Below, piece after piece: positions 24,476 through 35,402 of a stretch of DNA of 64,000 nucleotides. Numbering within the stretch: the first letter of the stretch is position 1; every line of letters begins with the position of its first letter. A program made the position numbers and the translations under genes. Location: contig CAJQUW010014798.1 of NCBI GenBank assembly GCA_907163375.1, positions 248,001-312,000 of the forward strand, in the 5' to 3' direction. The notes below the pieces were generated by a model. It ran no database searches. It was not told where the DNA came from and worked only from the letters and a program-made list of their open reading frames with translations. Source of the stretch: Prostheceraeus crozeri (Eukaryota; Platyhelminthes; Polycladida; Euryleptidae).

Positions 24476-24660
24476 GGTGGTCTCCGTGACACAGTGGTTA
24501 AGTGCTTGGCCTAGCGATTTTTTGATCCAGAGGTCGAGCCCCGAAGGTGTCATTGGAAGTCGGCAGGAAGGGCATCCTCCGGACTAAAAGTACTACAGCG
24601 CTCCATAAGTCTGACTATGTCAGCACCGTCCAAGCCCCAAGTATGGGGAGTAGTGACGTA
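24476..24660 (+). repeat. tRNA-derived SINE
   Basis: An A-box-like TGGTTAAGTGC (24495-24505) and a B-box-like AGGTCGAGCCC (24531-24541) are spaced as in a tRNA promoter. They are followed by AGGAAGGGCATCC (24565-24577), a conserved block after the tRNA head in many invertebrate and cephalopod SINEs. It does not fold into a full tRNA cloverleaf, so it is a SINE head and not a tRNA gene. It abuts a LINE 3' remnant on its right. The exact end of the SINE tail is not clear. Confidence 0.65.
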
Positions 24661-24759
24661 AAAGCTTCATTTTTTACAAATGCTTCAACTGTGTGTATAG
24701 CTATAAGGGTGGCTTTTTACAGAACTTTACGAACCATGAGCGAAATTAAGGGTTCTCAC

Positions 24760-25000
24760 TGAAAAACGATCAAATTAGATTTTTTGAAAAAAAAACTAAC
24801 AGATCTTCTAATCTGATTAAGGTGTCCCACCAGAAACTTGTTCGCACGCCTCTTGAAAGTGTCAAGATTGCATTGGTCAGGGAAGGTGATCTGCGGAAGC
24901 TGATTCCAAAACTGTGACATGAGAATAAAATAGCTTTTCGAACGACAAAATACGTGAGCGCTCTAAACTCACATGATAGCATGTGAGGGTATTAGCTCTG
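24760..25000 (-). mobile_element. LINE 3' remnant (end of reverse transcriptase ORF)
   Basis: On the minus strand the frame reads RAHVFCRSKSYFILM, then SQFWNQLPQITFPDQCNLD and TFKRRANKFLVGHLNQ. This matches the last part of Jockey/CR1-type ORF2 proteins, where an F-x-W-N-x-L-P motif is followed by a final F-K-x-x-L helix. Only the last 70 or so codons are visible. Sequence to about 25400 might be the decayed upstream part but is not diagnostic. The family below clade level is not determined. Confidence 0.55.
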
Positions 25001-25682
25001 CGTGTGCTTCGTGAGATCCTAGGTTTGGGTACGGACTACTTAACTGCAGAGCTGCTTCTACCAAAAAAGTATCTGCAGAAGAGAATGAGCGAAGCAACAT
25101 CTGACGGAGAGCAGCTACAATTAGCTAGAGAGCTTCTCACCCGTAATATTCTTGACACGTTTCTCAACACAAGGTTAAGATGTGCTCGTGCGGCGCTGAC
25201 CCACAGATGACGTGGTAAATGAATTTCATATGAAATCGTACATGACTCAATCCTGCTTCTGATAACAATGCTCTGCTCAGTAGAAGAGTAATGAATAATG
25301 GTTCCACATAAAATACCGTCATATAATAACATTTCACACACTGCAAATTCTGGCTCCGAACCGGATTTACAAAAAAGTTTTAAAATCCGACCGGAATCAT
25401 CCACCCGCTAAGTAAATAATGAGCGTCATGAACCCACAAAACTTCAATTCCCTCTCCACAATGATTTTAACTTTTCTAGCCAACTTGAAGCGATGAAATA
25501 GCCATGCGGTGTCATTCTGTGATAATACAATAAATACAATGAAGTATCAATACCATAGCACAGAATTTTCTTTTCCAGTCAATCGGTTGCGTGTGTAATA
25601 TAATGGCTAAATGGTAATCGCTGCGTCGTATCTTAATTGTTTTAGTGCATTTATGTTGAATAGATGCCAACTTTAATAGTTT

Positions 25683-28021
25683 CCCGCGAGAAAATAAGTG
25701 GGTATGATCATACATATGATTCATACGTATGTTTCATACGTATGATTCATACTATGATCATACGTATGAAAGTGAAACCCTTTTTGCACACAAATCATAG
25801 TATGATATTTCCATACACAGAACATAGTATGAATTAATAACAGTATAATCATAGTATGATATTTTCATACGAAAAATATAGTATGATTTCACAACACTAT
25901 GATCTTAGTATGATCTTTACATACTGTAATTTATCTTACGGCAGGGGGTTCTTTAATCAAATATTGATTTTCGAACATTCCCTTTATTGTTTAATGACAA
26001 AGTTGAAGGTCGTAGCCATAACCTTCACAATATTTAGCCCCTATTCAGATAATTAGGCGTACATAAGCCTAAGTATAATTATCGCATTTTCATGGATTAT
26101 TTCAAAACAATGAAATCTCATACTTAAAATTAAACAACTTATCTTTTCCAAGCATTTCACTTATGTGATTTGTGATTTTCCTTCTTGTGGGTATCTTTTC
26201 GCCGCAGATAGATATGCAAAGATTTTCTTGTACCTACATAAAATCGTAATATACTTGTGGCGAGATATTTGGTAGTCCTCAGATTGGGAACACGACTCTC
26301 CTGAATATGTTTCGATAAAAGAAGAAAGCTTCGCGTTGTAACATTATCTAGCAGTATTTCTATTTACGAATGAGCAACCATTCAATTACGTAGACCATGG
26401 TCCATGGGTCATTATCATTATTATTTCTGCAGTTTCAGTTAAAAATGAAATTATGGAATAAATGTCAATTCCATTATCCACTAACGATCTTCGAGCAATG
26501 TCAACAACTCATTCCGGTTGGTCATCTCGTTGGATGATGGTCTTTGGTGCCCTTTTATCTTCCGCTTGGTCCGGCATTCCTGGTTGATCTGCCGCGCCAC
26601 CTTGTTGACAGTTGCTCTTGTGCAGGTTGTATGTAGGACGTATGTGACAAGTTCTGAAGTGAAGAAATGCAAAAGTTGCATTTTCGAGGTATTATAGCAT
26701 CATGACAAGAATTGAAAGCTGCAGGATCTATATTCTATGAATTTCCTATGAAAACCATATTTCAAATTTTCATAATTGAATTTTCAAAATGTTTAAAAAT
26801 TTTATAGAAATAGATTCGATTGAATTTTAAAATCGACTTCATAAATTATTTATGTAAAGCACAAGTAGCTTACCTCGAACGGCCTTAAGTTTAGCATCAT
26901 CCATTCGATCGCGGTTTTCTCTTCCATGACCTTCTGGAGTCTGCGTACATAACTCCTCCACGGGGAATATGTCCTTAATGGCTTTACGAATTGCTTTGAA
27001 TGTCGACTGTGGATGTTTGGACATCTGGTCAATCTCGTCCAAACATTTGACTGAGAACGTCACGCCATTGAACATGAAGATGAGTCCTGTTCATCTCATA
27101 AAACGAAATTTACAAGAATCACGATCACAAGTACAGTGATTAAGCTTGGGGAAGTTATTCAGCACTAGAGATTTATCAATAAAAACAAGACTAGTCCATA
27201 TAGTTGAATCGGAATCCAAGCAGGGAATTCAAATTCTAAAATACGAGTGCAAATTTAGTAACTTAACATAATAAATATAACGGTTCATATTCACTAACCT
27301 GTAAGCTGATTGATTCACCTGCAAAAGTCAGCGAATAGTAAAGATATTCAACCGCTCTACCGTCAAAAATACAGTAGCCAGAATAAAATAAAATCATCTG
27401 TAAATTTCACTTCGTAACAATCGTATCCAGCTTTGCGTAAGAGTTAAGTATGTTAAGTATGTACGAATAACTAGAACAAGAATCGCGAAAAGCAGAAAGC
27501 TGAGATTCGGTCATCAAGTAATCATGTAAGTAAGTTGTCTACCCGAAGTTCATATCTTCATCCAAAGTCATAGGTTTTCTGAATAATTGGCATGTCTACC
27601 ACCCAAAGGCCAAACAATGAATTTCACAGGCATGATTTACCCCTACATAAATTTCACACTAAGGTGGTTCGTATGATTGAAATCTCGTGCAAAGAATCAT
27701 TAGAAATATTACGAATTATGAATCCTAATGAGAGTGGAAAACGCATATAGGCTACGTTTTTTGGGGTATGTTATTATTATATATAAACTTAAGTTATAAT
27801 ATGATATTGGCACTGAAATTGGACATTTCATACATATTAGAAAATCATATCATTTTTATAGTAAAAACATAGTATGAAAAAACCATATGAAAATCACACT
27901 ATGAAAAATTCGTACTCATTCTTATAGCATGATTTCCGTATGAAAATTCTGAAATTTCATACGTATGAAAAATTCATAGTAAAATCATACTATGATTCAT
28001 ACCCACTTATTTTCTCGCGGG
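25683..28021 (-). mobile_element. 2.3-kb inverted-repeat element encoding a BEN-domain protein
   Basis: The ends are a perfect 25-bp inverted repeat beginning CCCGCGAGAAAATAAG, flanked on both sides by TTT, a possible 3-bp target duplication. Inside each end, for about 230 bp, the palindromic motif TCATAGTATGA and variants recur many times (25700-25925 and 27790-28000), like the subterminal binding sites of a transposase. The only coding region seen is a two-exon BEN protein on the minus strand. No transposase frame is visible, so the copy is either non-autonomous or uses BEN for recognition and an unseen enzyme for cutting. A 3-bp duplication would fit PIF/Harbinger or Zator among others, but the termini fit none securely. 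Confidence 0.75.
26481..27075 (-). CDS. Small BEN-domain protein, two exons (27075-26874, 26653-26481)
   Basis: Exon 1 starts at ATG 27075 (an in-frame TGA lies 18 bases upstream) and ends at donor GTAAGC. Exon 2 begins after TTCACTTCAG and ends in TAG. The phases match (G plus AA gives Glu). The product is about 124 residues. Residues 25-105 read STFKAIRKAIKDIFPVEEL, then MDDAKLKAVR-ELVTYVL and VNKVARQINQECRTKRK. This follows the BEN pattern of an iF-x-x-E-L helix, an L/M-D-x-x-K-L-x-A helix and a final x-I-N-x-x-C-R-x-x-R-R helix. BEN domains bind DNA and proteins in chromatin factors such as the BEND and insulator families. Here the domain is almost the whole protein. An upstream exon remains possible through an acceptor near 27090. 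The host function is unknown. Confidence 0.7.
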
Positions 28022-28163
28022 TTTGAATTAGAATCAATCATTCAGCCGTTCTAGATGTCAAAGAATAACATGAGAGAACGAATCGCTTTATTTTGCACTT
28101 TAAACAAGCAACAAAATTTCAAGTTAGCACTTGATTACCCCTGTTTTGGCAATGACAAAGTTC

Positions 28164-28752
28164 TACACCTTTATGCCTTCTAATTAAAACAGTTTGCGTT
28201 CAAATTAAAACACCTTGCACTCTATTTAAAACAGTTTGCATTCAAATAAAACGACTTTTTGAATTATCTTTTAGTCATTCTATGTATGCTTCATATTGCT
28301 TTAAGCATAATTCAAGCGTGTACTTCACACATATGAGTAAACTTTAATGCAATACTTTAACGCATGATGTGCACTTAGATATCATTTCTGAAGCTTAGAT
28401 TTTTATGCCCAAAAAGATAGTCTGATATTCTGAATTATAATTTGTTATTCAAGCTCATAAGTTATTCGTCTTGTCAAAACAATATAAATTTCTCCGGCAT
28501 TTTTTTCAATATCTAAGTGTAAGGAAATAGTTATTTAGTACATTATAGCACTTACATTAATGTATTACATTATAGTTTACTTATATGTGTGAAGTACACG
28601 CTTAACTTATGCTTAAAGCAGTATGATACATACATATAATAACTAAAGGATAATTCAAAAAGTCGTTTAAATTGAAAGGAAACAGTTCTAATTCAATACG
28701 AATTGTTTTAATTTGAACGCAAGCTGTTTTAATTAGACCGCAAAAAGGTGTA
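28164..28752. repeat. Inverted-repeat element with ~165-bp arms
   Basis: The left arm (28164-28335) and right arm (28580-28752) are inverted copies, roughly 80-85% alike by eye. Shared blocks are TCTAATTAAAACAG, CGACTTTTTGAATTATC and GCGTGTACTTCACACATAT. Within each arm, TTAAAACA(G/C) recurs about every 25-30 bp. There is no coding capacity. It begins about 140 bp from the end of the BEN element. The arms are long enough to form an extended RNA hairpin in the MED15 pre-mRNA. Confidence 0.8.
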
Positions 28753-29208
28753 TTTCTCGAATACCGATCGAGATCCAGCATACAAAAGCACTGAGAATCT
28801 GGCTTTTCGAGAGTGCTCACTCTAGTTCTCATGATGAATCTTATCATAGCAATACATTTGTTATCCTGTACTTATTCCATTCTGCATACTATTTCATTTC
28901 AAGTTGCTTCCTATCTTTTCCTTTCCCTTAAACTTCTATCTGATATTAATCCGCAGTTCTTGGTGCGGGTCATTTTCTCTCCCTAAAACTCTGGCTTATA
29001 TGCTTCTACGGATTCTCACCATTTCATGCCTTCTTTCAATGCAGCCAATGAAGTCAGATGTTCCCTTAAAGCAGAATTAATTTGAACGCTACTTATGTTG
29101 GAAATAATTGCATGTAAGTTTTGCACTGAATGGCTACGTATTTCATAAATAAATTGAGAACAAAAGGGTCACTTCAGGCGAGATATATTTCGCGTTAGAG
29201 CACTGCCA

Positions 29209-29523
29209 ATGTCTTCAGAAAGTTTTCCAAAAGAAGAAATTGATTTCGTCACAGAAGCTATCAAATTAACATTCGAGATTATTCCCCGAAAGCTTTAGGC
29301 AAATATAAATGACCCAAGTGCAAGTATTCCTCGATTGTTATGTACACGTGGATTTAAGATTTGCAATAATACAATGAGCATGTCAATAATTGATTTAAGA
29401 ATCAATCTTCGAGTTTTACAAGAACTTTTCAATTTTGAAACACCGCTATCATTTCAAAATTTTAAATTCACTGAAACATTGCGATCGATAGGTATGGGTA
29501 TCAGAATATGCACGAGACAGTGA
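29209..29523 (+). pseudogene. Unidentified broken open frame
   Basis: From ATG 29209 the plus-strand frame reads MSSESFPKEEIDFVTEAIKL, meets one TAG after about 30 codons, and then stays open to TGA at 29521-29523 (about 104 codons in all). I recognise no domain. It may be a decayed transposon ORF. Confidence 0.25.
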
Positions 29524-30872
29524 CTGAGTGTAGCAGTGTTGTTAAGTATATGGAGCAGAGTATATGCTAACTGATTATACCACATAAAGAGTATTTCAAT
29601 CCCACCTTCGATGTTGATCATCGCTGATTCACATGAAAATAACCCGCGAATATTTAAATTTTACCTGAGCTTTAGTGAAAAGAGATAGAAGATGATATTA
29701 ATGTTTCCTACATCGTATAAATGCATAAAATAATTTGCGATGTTAAAATCTGACTTGTGTCAATTGCTCATGAAATGTAGCTAATTGCAATTACAAATTA
29801 CTCCGCTTTTCTTCAATTACATTTCAATTACCTTGCAATTACTTTAGATAATTGCCGTCTTTACACTGTTTGTTCTCCCACCATTTCTTTTTCTGGGTGG
29901 TTTTACAAAAGTCAATCACAAATGCTCCCCAGAAAACAGACCACGCTTCTAGTATTGATATGAAATTGCCAACTTCATATCCCCAAGTGTTTTCGCCCAC
30001 ATCTCTACTACATTCAAACTGAAGATGAAGTATTGTGATGTCGAGACTTGTGGTAGACAAGGAAGAACCCATCTTTAGATTTCTCCTCAGATTTGGAACA
30101 TCTTCTAACAAAAAAATAACAAATATATTTCTTCTCATGCATATAGGAGTTTGCTGGTTGATCTTTGAATTACCTTTTAGTGAAAAAATTATGATCTTAT
30201 TAATGTAGAACTTTAAGTGAAGAATTTTTGCACCAGGTCTCTACACCAAGTGCATCGGGATCCTGTTTTCAATGGTGTAATCGCTTTCAGAGCATTTGAG
30301 CCGCTTTCTCAACATGACTGAAAGAGCAATCTCATGCTTGAAGAGTGATGTCAAGAGGACGATATCGGAACAAAATGCTCAAAACTCTTTCAGTGACCAT
30401 GATACCGCACATACAGCCCATATGAACTTGCAAAGGTACCGACTGAGCATTCTTCGACGGAAAATTGAGAAGTTATGTCTTCAATAACCGCTATGAAGTG
30501 TTTCAGATGGCACAATAAGTTATTATCGTATACCCAACTTTGTATGAATACATTGTATACTTGGGATTGAATGCATGTACTGCAGCTTTGGAAAATAATT
30601 CGTTTTGATTTGATAAAACTGCTACAGATGGAGGAATAATGATGACATTAAAAAACAATGTAGAAAAATGACAAAATTTGACGAAATTACGAGATTTTTA
30701 TAGATTGTCAAGTGTTGTGTAGTTTGTGCCAACGATTTTGCAAATGTGACGCGTATTCGATTACGCAAGTTGATCTACGTACGATTTCTGAAATGTGACA
30801 ACGATTTTAGAGTTAGAGACAATAGAAGCATGAAAATGTATAGTAGCCGATAACCAAGTAGCTTGAAGAGAA

Positions 30873-31345
30873 AATATCCTACGTGTGAAGTTAGTGGAAC
30901 CACCCAGAGGAACCATTATTGGTACTTCAATTCTTCCCCTCCCCACAATTTTCAAATTTCCCAAATTCATCAAACTTAGTCACGTTTGATTTAGAATAGG
31001 CTTGATCTGTCACTGACTGATAGCACAACATCACTAAGAAGTCTTACTTGACCCCTGGGAAGAAGGATTGGTCCCTTGGATACCCAGTTAGAATACAAGA
31101 TACAGCTGTGCTGTGATCATGAACTTCGTGGGATTGTTGTCTACACTGCAGCTACAGTGAATGACAAAGCAAGTGCTGTTAATGTTCTACAAGCCAGAGG
31201 AATTTTGCAAACTCTACGCTTTCTCGACGGTGTTGAAACTGCCCTTAGGAGCAAGAGAAGATCGCTGACGATGCAACACTCCCAAGTGTCAACAACAGAA
31301 ATGTGTGGGGGGGAGAAGAATAGAAGTACCCCATTATTTATTACA
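30873..31345. repeat. Imperfect inverted-repeat element
   Basis: Sequence at 30900-30960 (TACTTCAATTCTTCCCCTCC and flanks) is an inverted copy of 31298-31345. A second pair, 30873-30905 against 31610-31640, shares ACGTGTGAAGTTAG, so the original element may extend to about 31645. The plus-strand frame at 31076-31363 lies mostly inside the loop and matches nothing I know. Confidence 0.45.
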
Positions 31346-31411
31346 GCGAGATTCTCTTCCTAACAGCTTCTATTTTATCAATTTCGGCCTCCTCATCACG
31401 AATCTGGACCT

Positions 31412-31640
31412 AGATTCCACAAATTCTCTGTCGTTATTGAGAAATTCAAGTTTACTGATAAAAGTGGTTCCAGTGCAGGGCTTCAACCGGGTTTTTGAAA
31501 AATGAAGCAGAAGAAAGCACCTAAAATTGGCTCAGATTCCGCACATTCACAGCCGTTATTGAGAAATTCAAGTTTAATAATTAATTCAAATCGATGCGTT
31601 AATAGAAATTGGTTCCGCTAACTTCACACACGTAAATATC
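31412..31640. repeat. Two-copy direct repeat, ~123-bp spacing
   Basis: AGATTCC(A/G)CA...GTTATTGAGAAATTCAAGTTTA occurs at about 31412-31462 and again at 31535-31585. Each is followed by a similar GTGGTTCC or TTGGTTCC block. This looks like one tandem duplication at the edge of the inverted-repeat element. Confidence 0.55.
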
Positions 31641-32434
31641 CTGCATGATTTCTGGTAAACAAAATTCACGAATAAACAACAATGCTTGATTTGACTTTCA
31701 CAGGCCTGTGATTAGCCTATGAAAAAAATTGATGATTTTTTGTGAAAAATTTGAGGAATGGAAACGGAGCCTAATATGATAATTGCAAGAAAAACTACAA
31801 ATTTTTATCACGGATTTTGGGCCAAACTTCAAATCATGAAAGTCACAACGAAGAAGGTAACTCAAGGAGCAATGTGTGCACTAATTTCACATCAACCTGT
31901 GTTCAGCAAATTACGAAAACGATCTATATGTGAATAATTCATTCAGGATAAATGTCGGTCGGCAGACCCTGGAAAATGTAGCTGCAAAAAGACTCATGAG
32001 ATAGCAGAGCTTCATACGCTTCCAACCCCCGCATGCTAGTGACCAGGAGGCATGTAGACACTAAATTTAGGGACCATCCGCTTTACCCCGTCGGATGTGT
32101 TCATGTTCAGCGGAAATAAAATGGAAGAGAGTGAGTGAAACAAACGCTTCAGTTGATAAGAGCACTGAAATCCAAGTGGGCTGGGCTACCTATATGTTAT
32201 CGTATAATGGATATGGAAGATCGATATCCTTAAATCCTTTAAGAAGTACAGGCATGCATTTAGCAGCCATATAGTCGCAGAAACATATAAAGAAGGTTGT
32301 GACAAAGGTCAAGATAATTAATGAAAATAATTGAATGTGCATTTTATTGTTGGAATTCTAGGCAATATTATGAAGCTAGAAGTAAAAAATTGTAGTGTTC
32401 AAATATACAATTTCTGTAGGTTGATTGCAGTGTT

Positions 32435-32470
32435 TCACTCATTAAATACGTGAAAGCATTTAATGAGTGA
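32435..32470. repeat. Perfect 13-bp inverted repeat
   Basis: TCACTCATTAAAT is followed after 10 bases by its exact complement. The small stem-loop lies in intron sequence and has no T run or gene end nearby to give it a role. Confidence 0.6.
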
Positions 32471-33563
32471 GTTCGACAGACAATAACTTCTCTGCTTTGC
32501 AAAATACGTTCAGACGAACCGGAACATCTGCAGCCCTGTAGCTTGCAGAAATGAAAACGACATTCAACGTATTCAACGCAACAAAGTGCGTCAAGGTAAC
32601 AAGCTAACGACTGGTTAATTTTTGATGTGCTAAATATGACATGGCTAAAAGAAAATCATTATATCCCTAAATGTCTAGAAATTTAAAAATACTTACTAGA
32701 AGGACAAGCAACGGTTCTCCTCTCCTCATGTGGAATCAATTGGTGAGTAAGTCGCTCTTTTTAAAATTATGTTTATCACTTATATATGGAAAAGATTCTC
32801 TTTAACAGTCTACCCATTCAGATGATAAAAGGACAGGTCTGTTTCCAATCAAAATATCAGATCTAGCTAGCACAGCGGGATTACGCTATCTAAAATCTAC
32901 CAAGTGTGTGAGAGAAAAATCATTAAGTTATAAATCATGAGAAAAGAAAAAGAAAAGAAATAAATCATGAGTGATTCATGATTAGCAGCATGGATGTAGG
33001 GTACATGTTACAGGATTCTATCTTAGCTTCTTGTTTGGAAGTTTACATATCATCGCCATTCGCCAAAAAAATACATTATCCGACATTTAGTCTGTAGTGT
33101 GTCGCATTTGAGGAATTTCTCATAGTTAAGCTACATTTGAGGAATTTTTGAGGATTTGAGGAGTAATAAACAAATTTGAGGAATTTGATGAGTAATCACA
33201 GGCCTGCTTTCAAGCTGAAACTGAAAGTTTTATGTTGCACGATATATTCCGGTCATCTCAGGCACCTATCGATTTGAAATTTTGGGTGAAGGTTAAAAGA
33301 ACGTTATGCAGAAAACATTCGATAATACATGTCAGATTCTTATCTATATAAAACGATGCGTCCACTTAGATTGATAAACTGTTGCCTGCATCAGCTACAA
33401 TAAATTGGACGTCTGGTGTAATGACAGATGTAGTGAATCTTTCCATTATTGATTATTCTTTTCATTGGCGAATTTGTGTATTACATTCTTGAAAATGGTC
33501 TGTATCAGTTTCAATGAGCAGAAATTATTCAGATCGGGGTTAAAGAATCTACAGTGATTAGCC

Positions 33564-33887
33564 CAGTGGTTCTTAAACCTTTTTAGGTGCGACCCATTTA
33601 CTGATCTAGTCAACACTTCGCGACCCAACCTTTTCTATAAATTAATTTGTACAGTATATATTAAGTACATGGGCCTTTGTACCTGGGCCCGTAATGTATG
33701 TATGAAAAATAAACAAACACTCAATTAAAGCTATTTATTCGCAAGCAAGACAAGCCATTATAAACGACGTGTACCTACATGTAATGTTAGTTAGTGAGAC
33801 GTGTTCTTCTGCTTCTTTTTTTGTATCTGTGAAGGTACTCGCGACCCAATCCTGACGGCTTTGCGACCCATAGTTTAAGAACCGCTG
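33564..33887. mobile_element. Non-autonomous hAT transposon, 324 bp
   Basis: The termini CAGTGGTTCTTAAAC and CAGCGGTTCTTAAAC (inverted) are the classical hAT type, and both continue into blocks with GGGTCGC. The flanking octamers GATTAGCC (33556-33563) and GACTAGCC (33888-33895) are an 8-bp target duplication with one change, as expected for hAT. There is no transposase sequence inside. Confidence 0.9.
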
Positions 33888-35024
33888 GACTAGCCGGTTG
33901 AACCCTTGCTCTGTAGCCGCAAGCATGGGCTTGTTAATTAATTTGCAAGTATACCGCATAATAATGAAAATTAACACTTTCCCGCTAATTATAATACTTA
34001 ATAGTAATATGTCAAATCATACAGTAGGATATCTTAATAGTAGGAAAAAAAATAACCGTACTATTCGGTGGACAAAATATTCTCGATAAAAAAGCTGCAT
34101 GATTCCATTTCAACTGACACATGCTAACATTAGTGCATCGGGCAGAGAATAATTCGTCGTTTTTTGTCTAATTGCCGTTTCATTGCAGTTCAGCATTTAG
34201 GAATCTGGAAATGTTACATGCCATTGATTTCATGTTATAATGCTAGATGTTGGCCCTTGATTTTAGTTCTTGACGATGGTTGACTGTCTCATAAATGCAT
34301 CATAATGTATCATAAATGCATTTGTTTTAATGGAAATCGCACACTGATACTTCACGTTGTTGTAACAGGAAACACAACCAGGAAGATTTTACATTGCTAT
34401 TCGCGAACTGCTTTTCTACTTCAACATGGATTCCGTGAATAAAATGTCACTAATCATGGCGTGTCGATCACAAATTCAAGACAACTATTAAAGTGTTCAT
34501 TGCAATGATTACAAGTCCCGTCTGGCGCCTTGAACATCTCAATCGTCGATGAATCCCATGTCTTTAGAAGCGGCTGCTGGGAAGGTCTTTAGAACATATC
34601 CAAGTTGAGCGGAATCTCATCCGATTGATGTTCCTCTCATCTATCCGCCAAGGCGTACTATTCTAGAATTTCAAGCGTGAGCGACGTGTCAATGAGGGCT
34701 GTCCCTCGGACTGCAGACAGGCGCCGACCGATATGTTCAGCAACCTGTGACAACACAAGGAAACCAATATCAGACAGCAATAATATCTCTCTATCTGAAT
34801 TGTTTTCAAGAGAGAGTTCTATCGGCCTGCCACTGATCTTGCAGGAATCTCATCTTCCTCGGAATTCCAATATTTATTCCAAGAATAATATACAATAGGC
34901 CTAATATATAATTCCAAGGATGAAGCTCAATACTTCACTATTCTGTTTATTTTTTTACATTGTATTTGTACAAAGCAGCATTATTAATTTTTACAGTCGC
35001 ACCAGCTTTGGCAACATGTCAGCA

Positions 35025-35230
35025 GTGTGCTAGGGTTGGTAGAATAGTTTCGTTGGTCAAGGGCCGCACTTCGTCAGGGAATTGTGGAAGGTGCAAGGTT
35101 CGAGTCTGTGCTCGGTGTAGGAAACTAATCTGGTGAGAGTTGTGAGTGCGTAAAGGCTGTCCCAAGCCTAGCTTGCTCATGCAACTTCGTGCCTTGAGTG
35201 GGGCACGAATGTATCGCGTATTCACAGAAA
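35025..35230 (+). repeat. tRNA-derived SINE, second family
   Basis: A perfect A-box TGGTAGAATAG (35038-35048) and a near-perfect B-box GGTTCGAGTCT (35098-35108) are 49 bases apart. The body after the B box differs from the SINE at 24476 and shares no AGGAAGGGCATC block, so it is a distinct family. The tail runs into GGGCACGAATGTATCGCG near 35200-35218. Confidence 0.65.
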
Positions 35231-35237
35231 TTAAGTT

Positions 35238-35402
35238 AACATGTTAATTGTGTATCTCAAATTTACTTCGAGCATGGCTGCAGATTTAAACAGACAGCTG
35301 TGTCGATGTTGAAAGATGTGAACTTGGCATGCTGATGATTCCTGATATTGTGTGAAATTGCAGCTATTCGGGTCTGCTTCTATTTATCAACTGAGGATGC
35401 AA
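35238..35402. repeat. Dispersed repeat, copy 1 (see 38161-38312)
   Basis: About 150 bp is shared in the same orientation with 38161-38312, including GCATGGCTGCA, GCTGATGATTCCTGATATT and TCAACTGAGGA. The two copies lie in different MED15 introns. No coding or promoter boxes are evident, so the class is unknown. Confidence 0.7.

Noticed and set aside
24993-25031. Plus-strand peptide VRVLALRVLREIL resembling a CLASP/HEAT repeat
   Set aside because: It lies antisense to and beside a LINE 3' remnant, has no acceptor before it, and the following residues do not continue the family. Judged a chance match of Leu/Arg-rich sequence.
29839-30138. 99-codon minus-strand frame
   Set aside because: No recognisable motif, splice context or element ends. 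It could be real but nothing in the sequence supports it.
31378-31400. Second hammerhead-like pattern on the minus strand (GTGATGAG...CGAAA)
   Set aside because: The core base C3/U4 is wrong and no pairing stem I or cleavage triplet is present.
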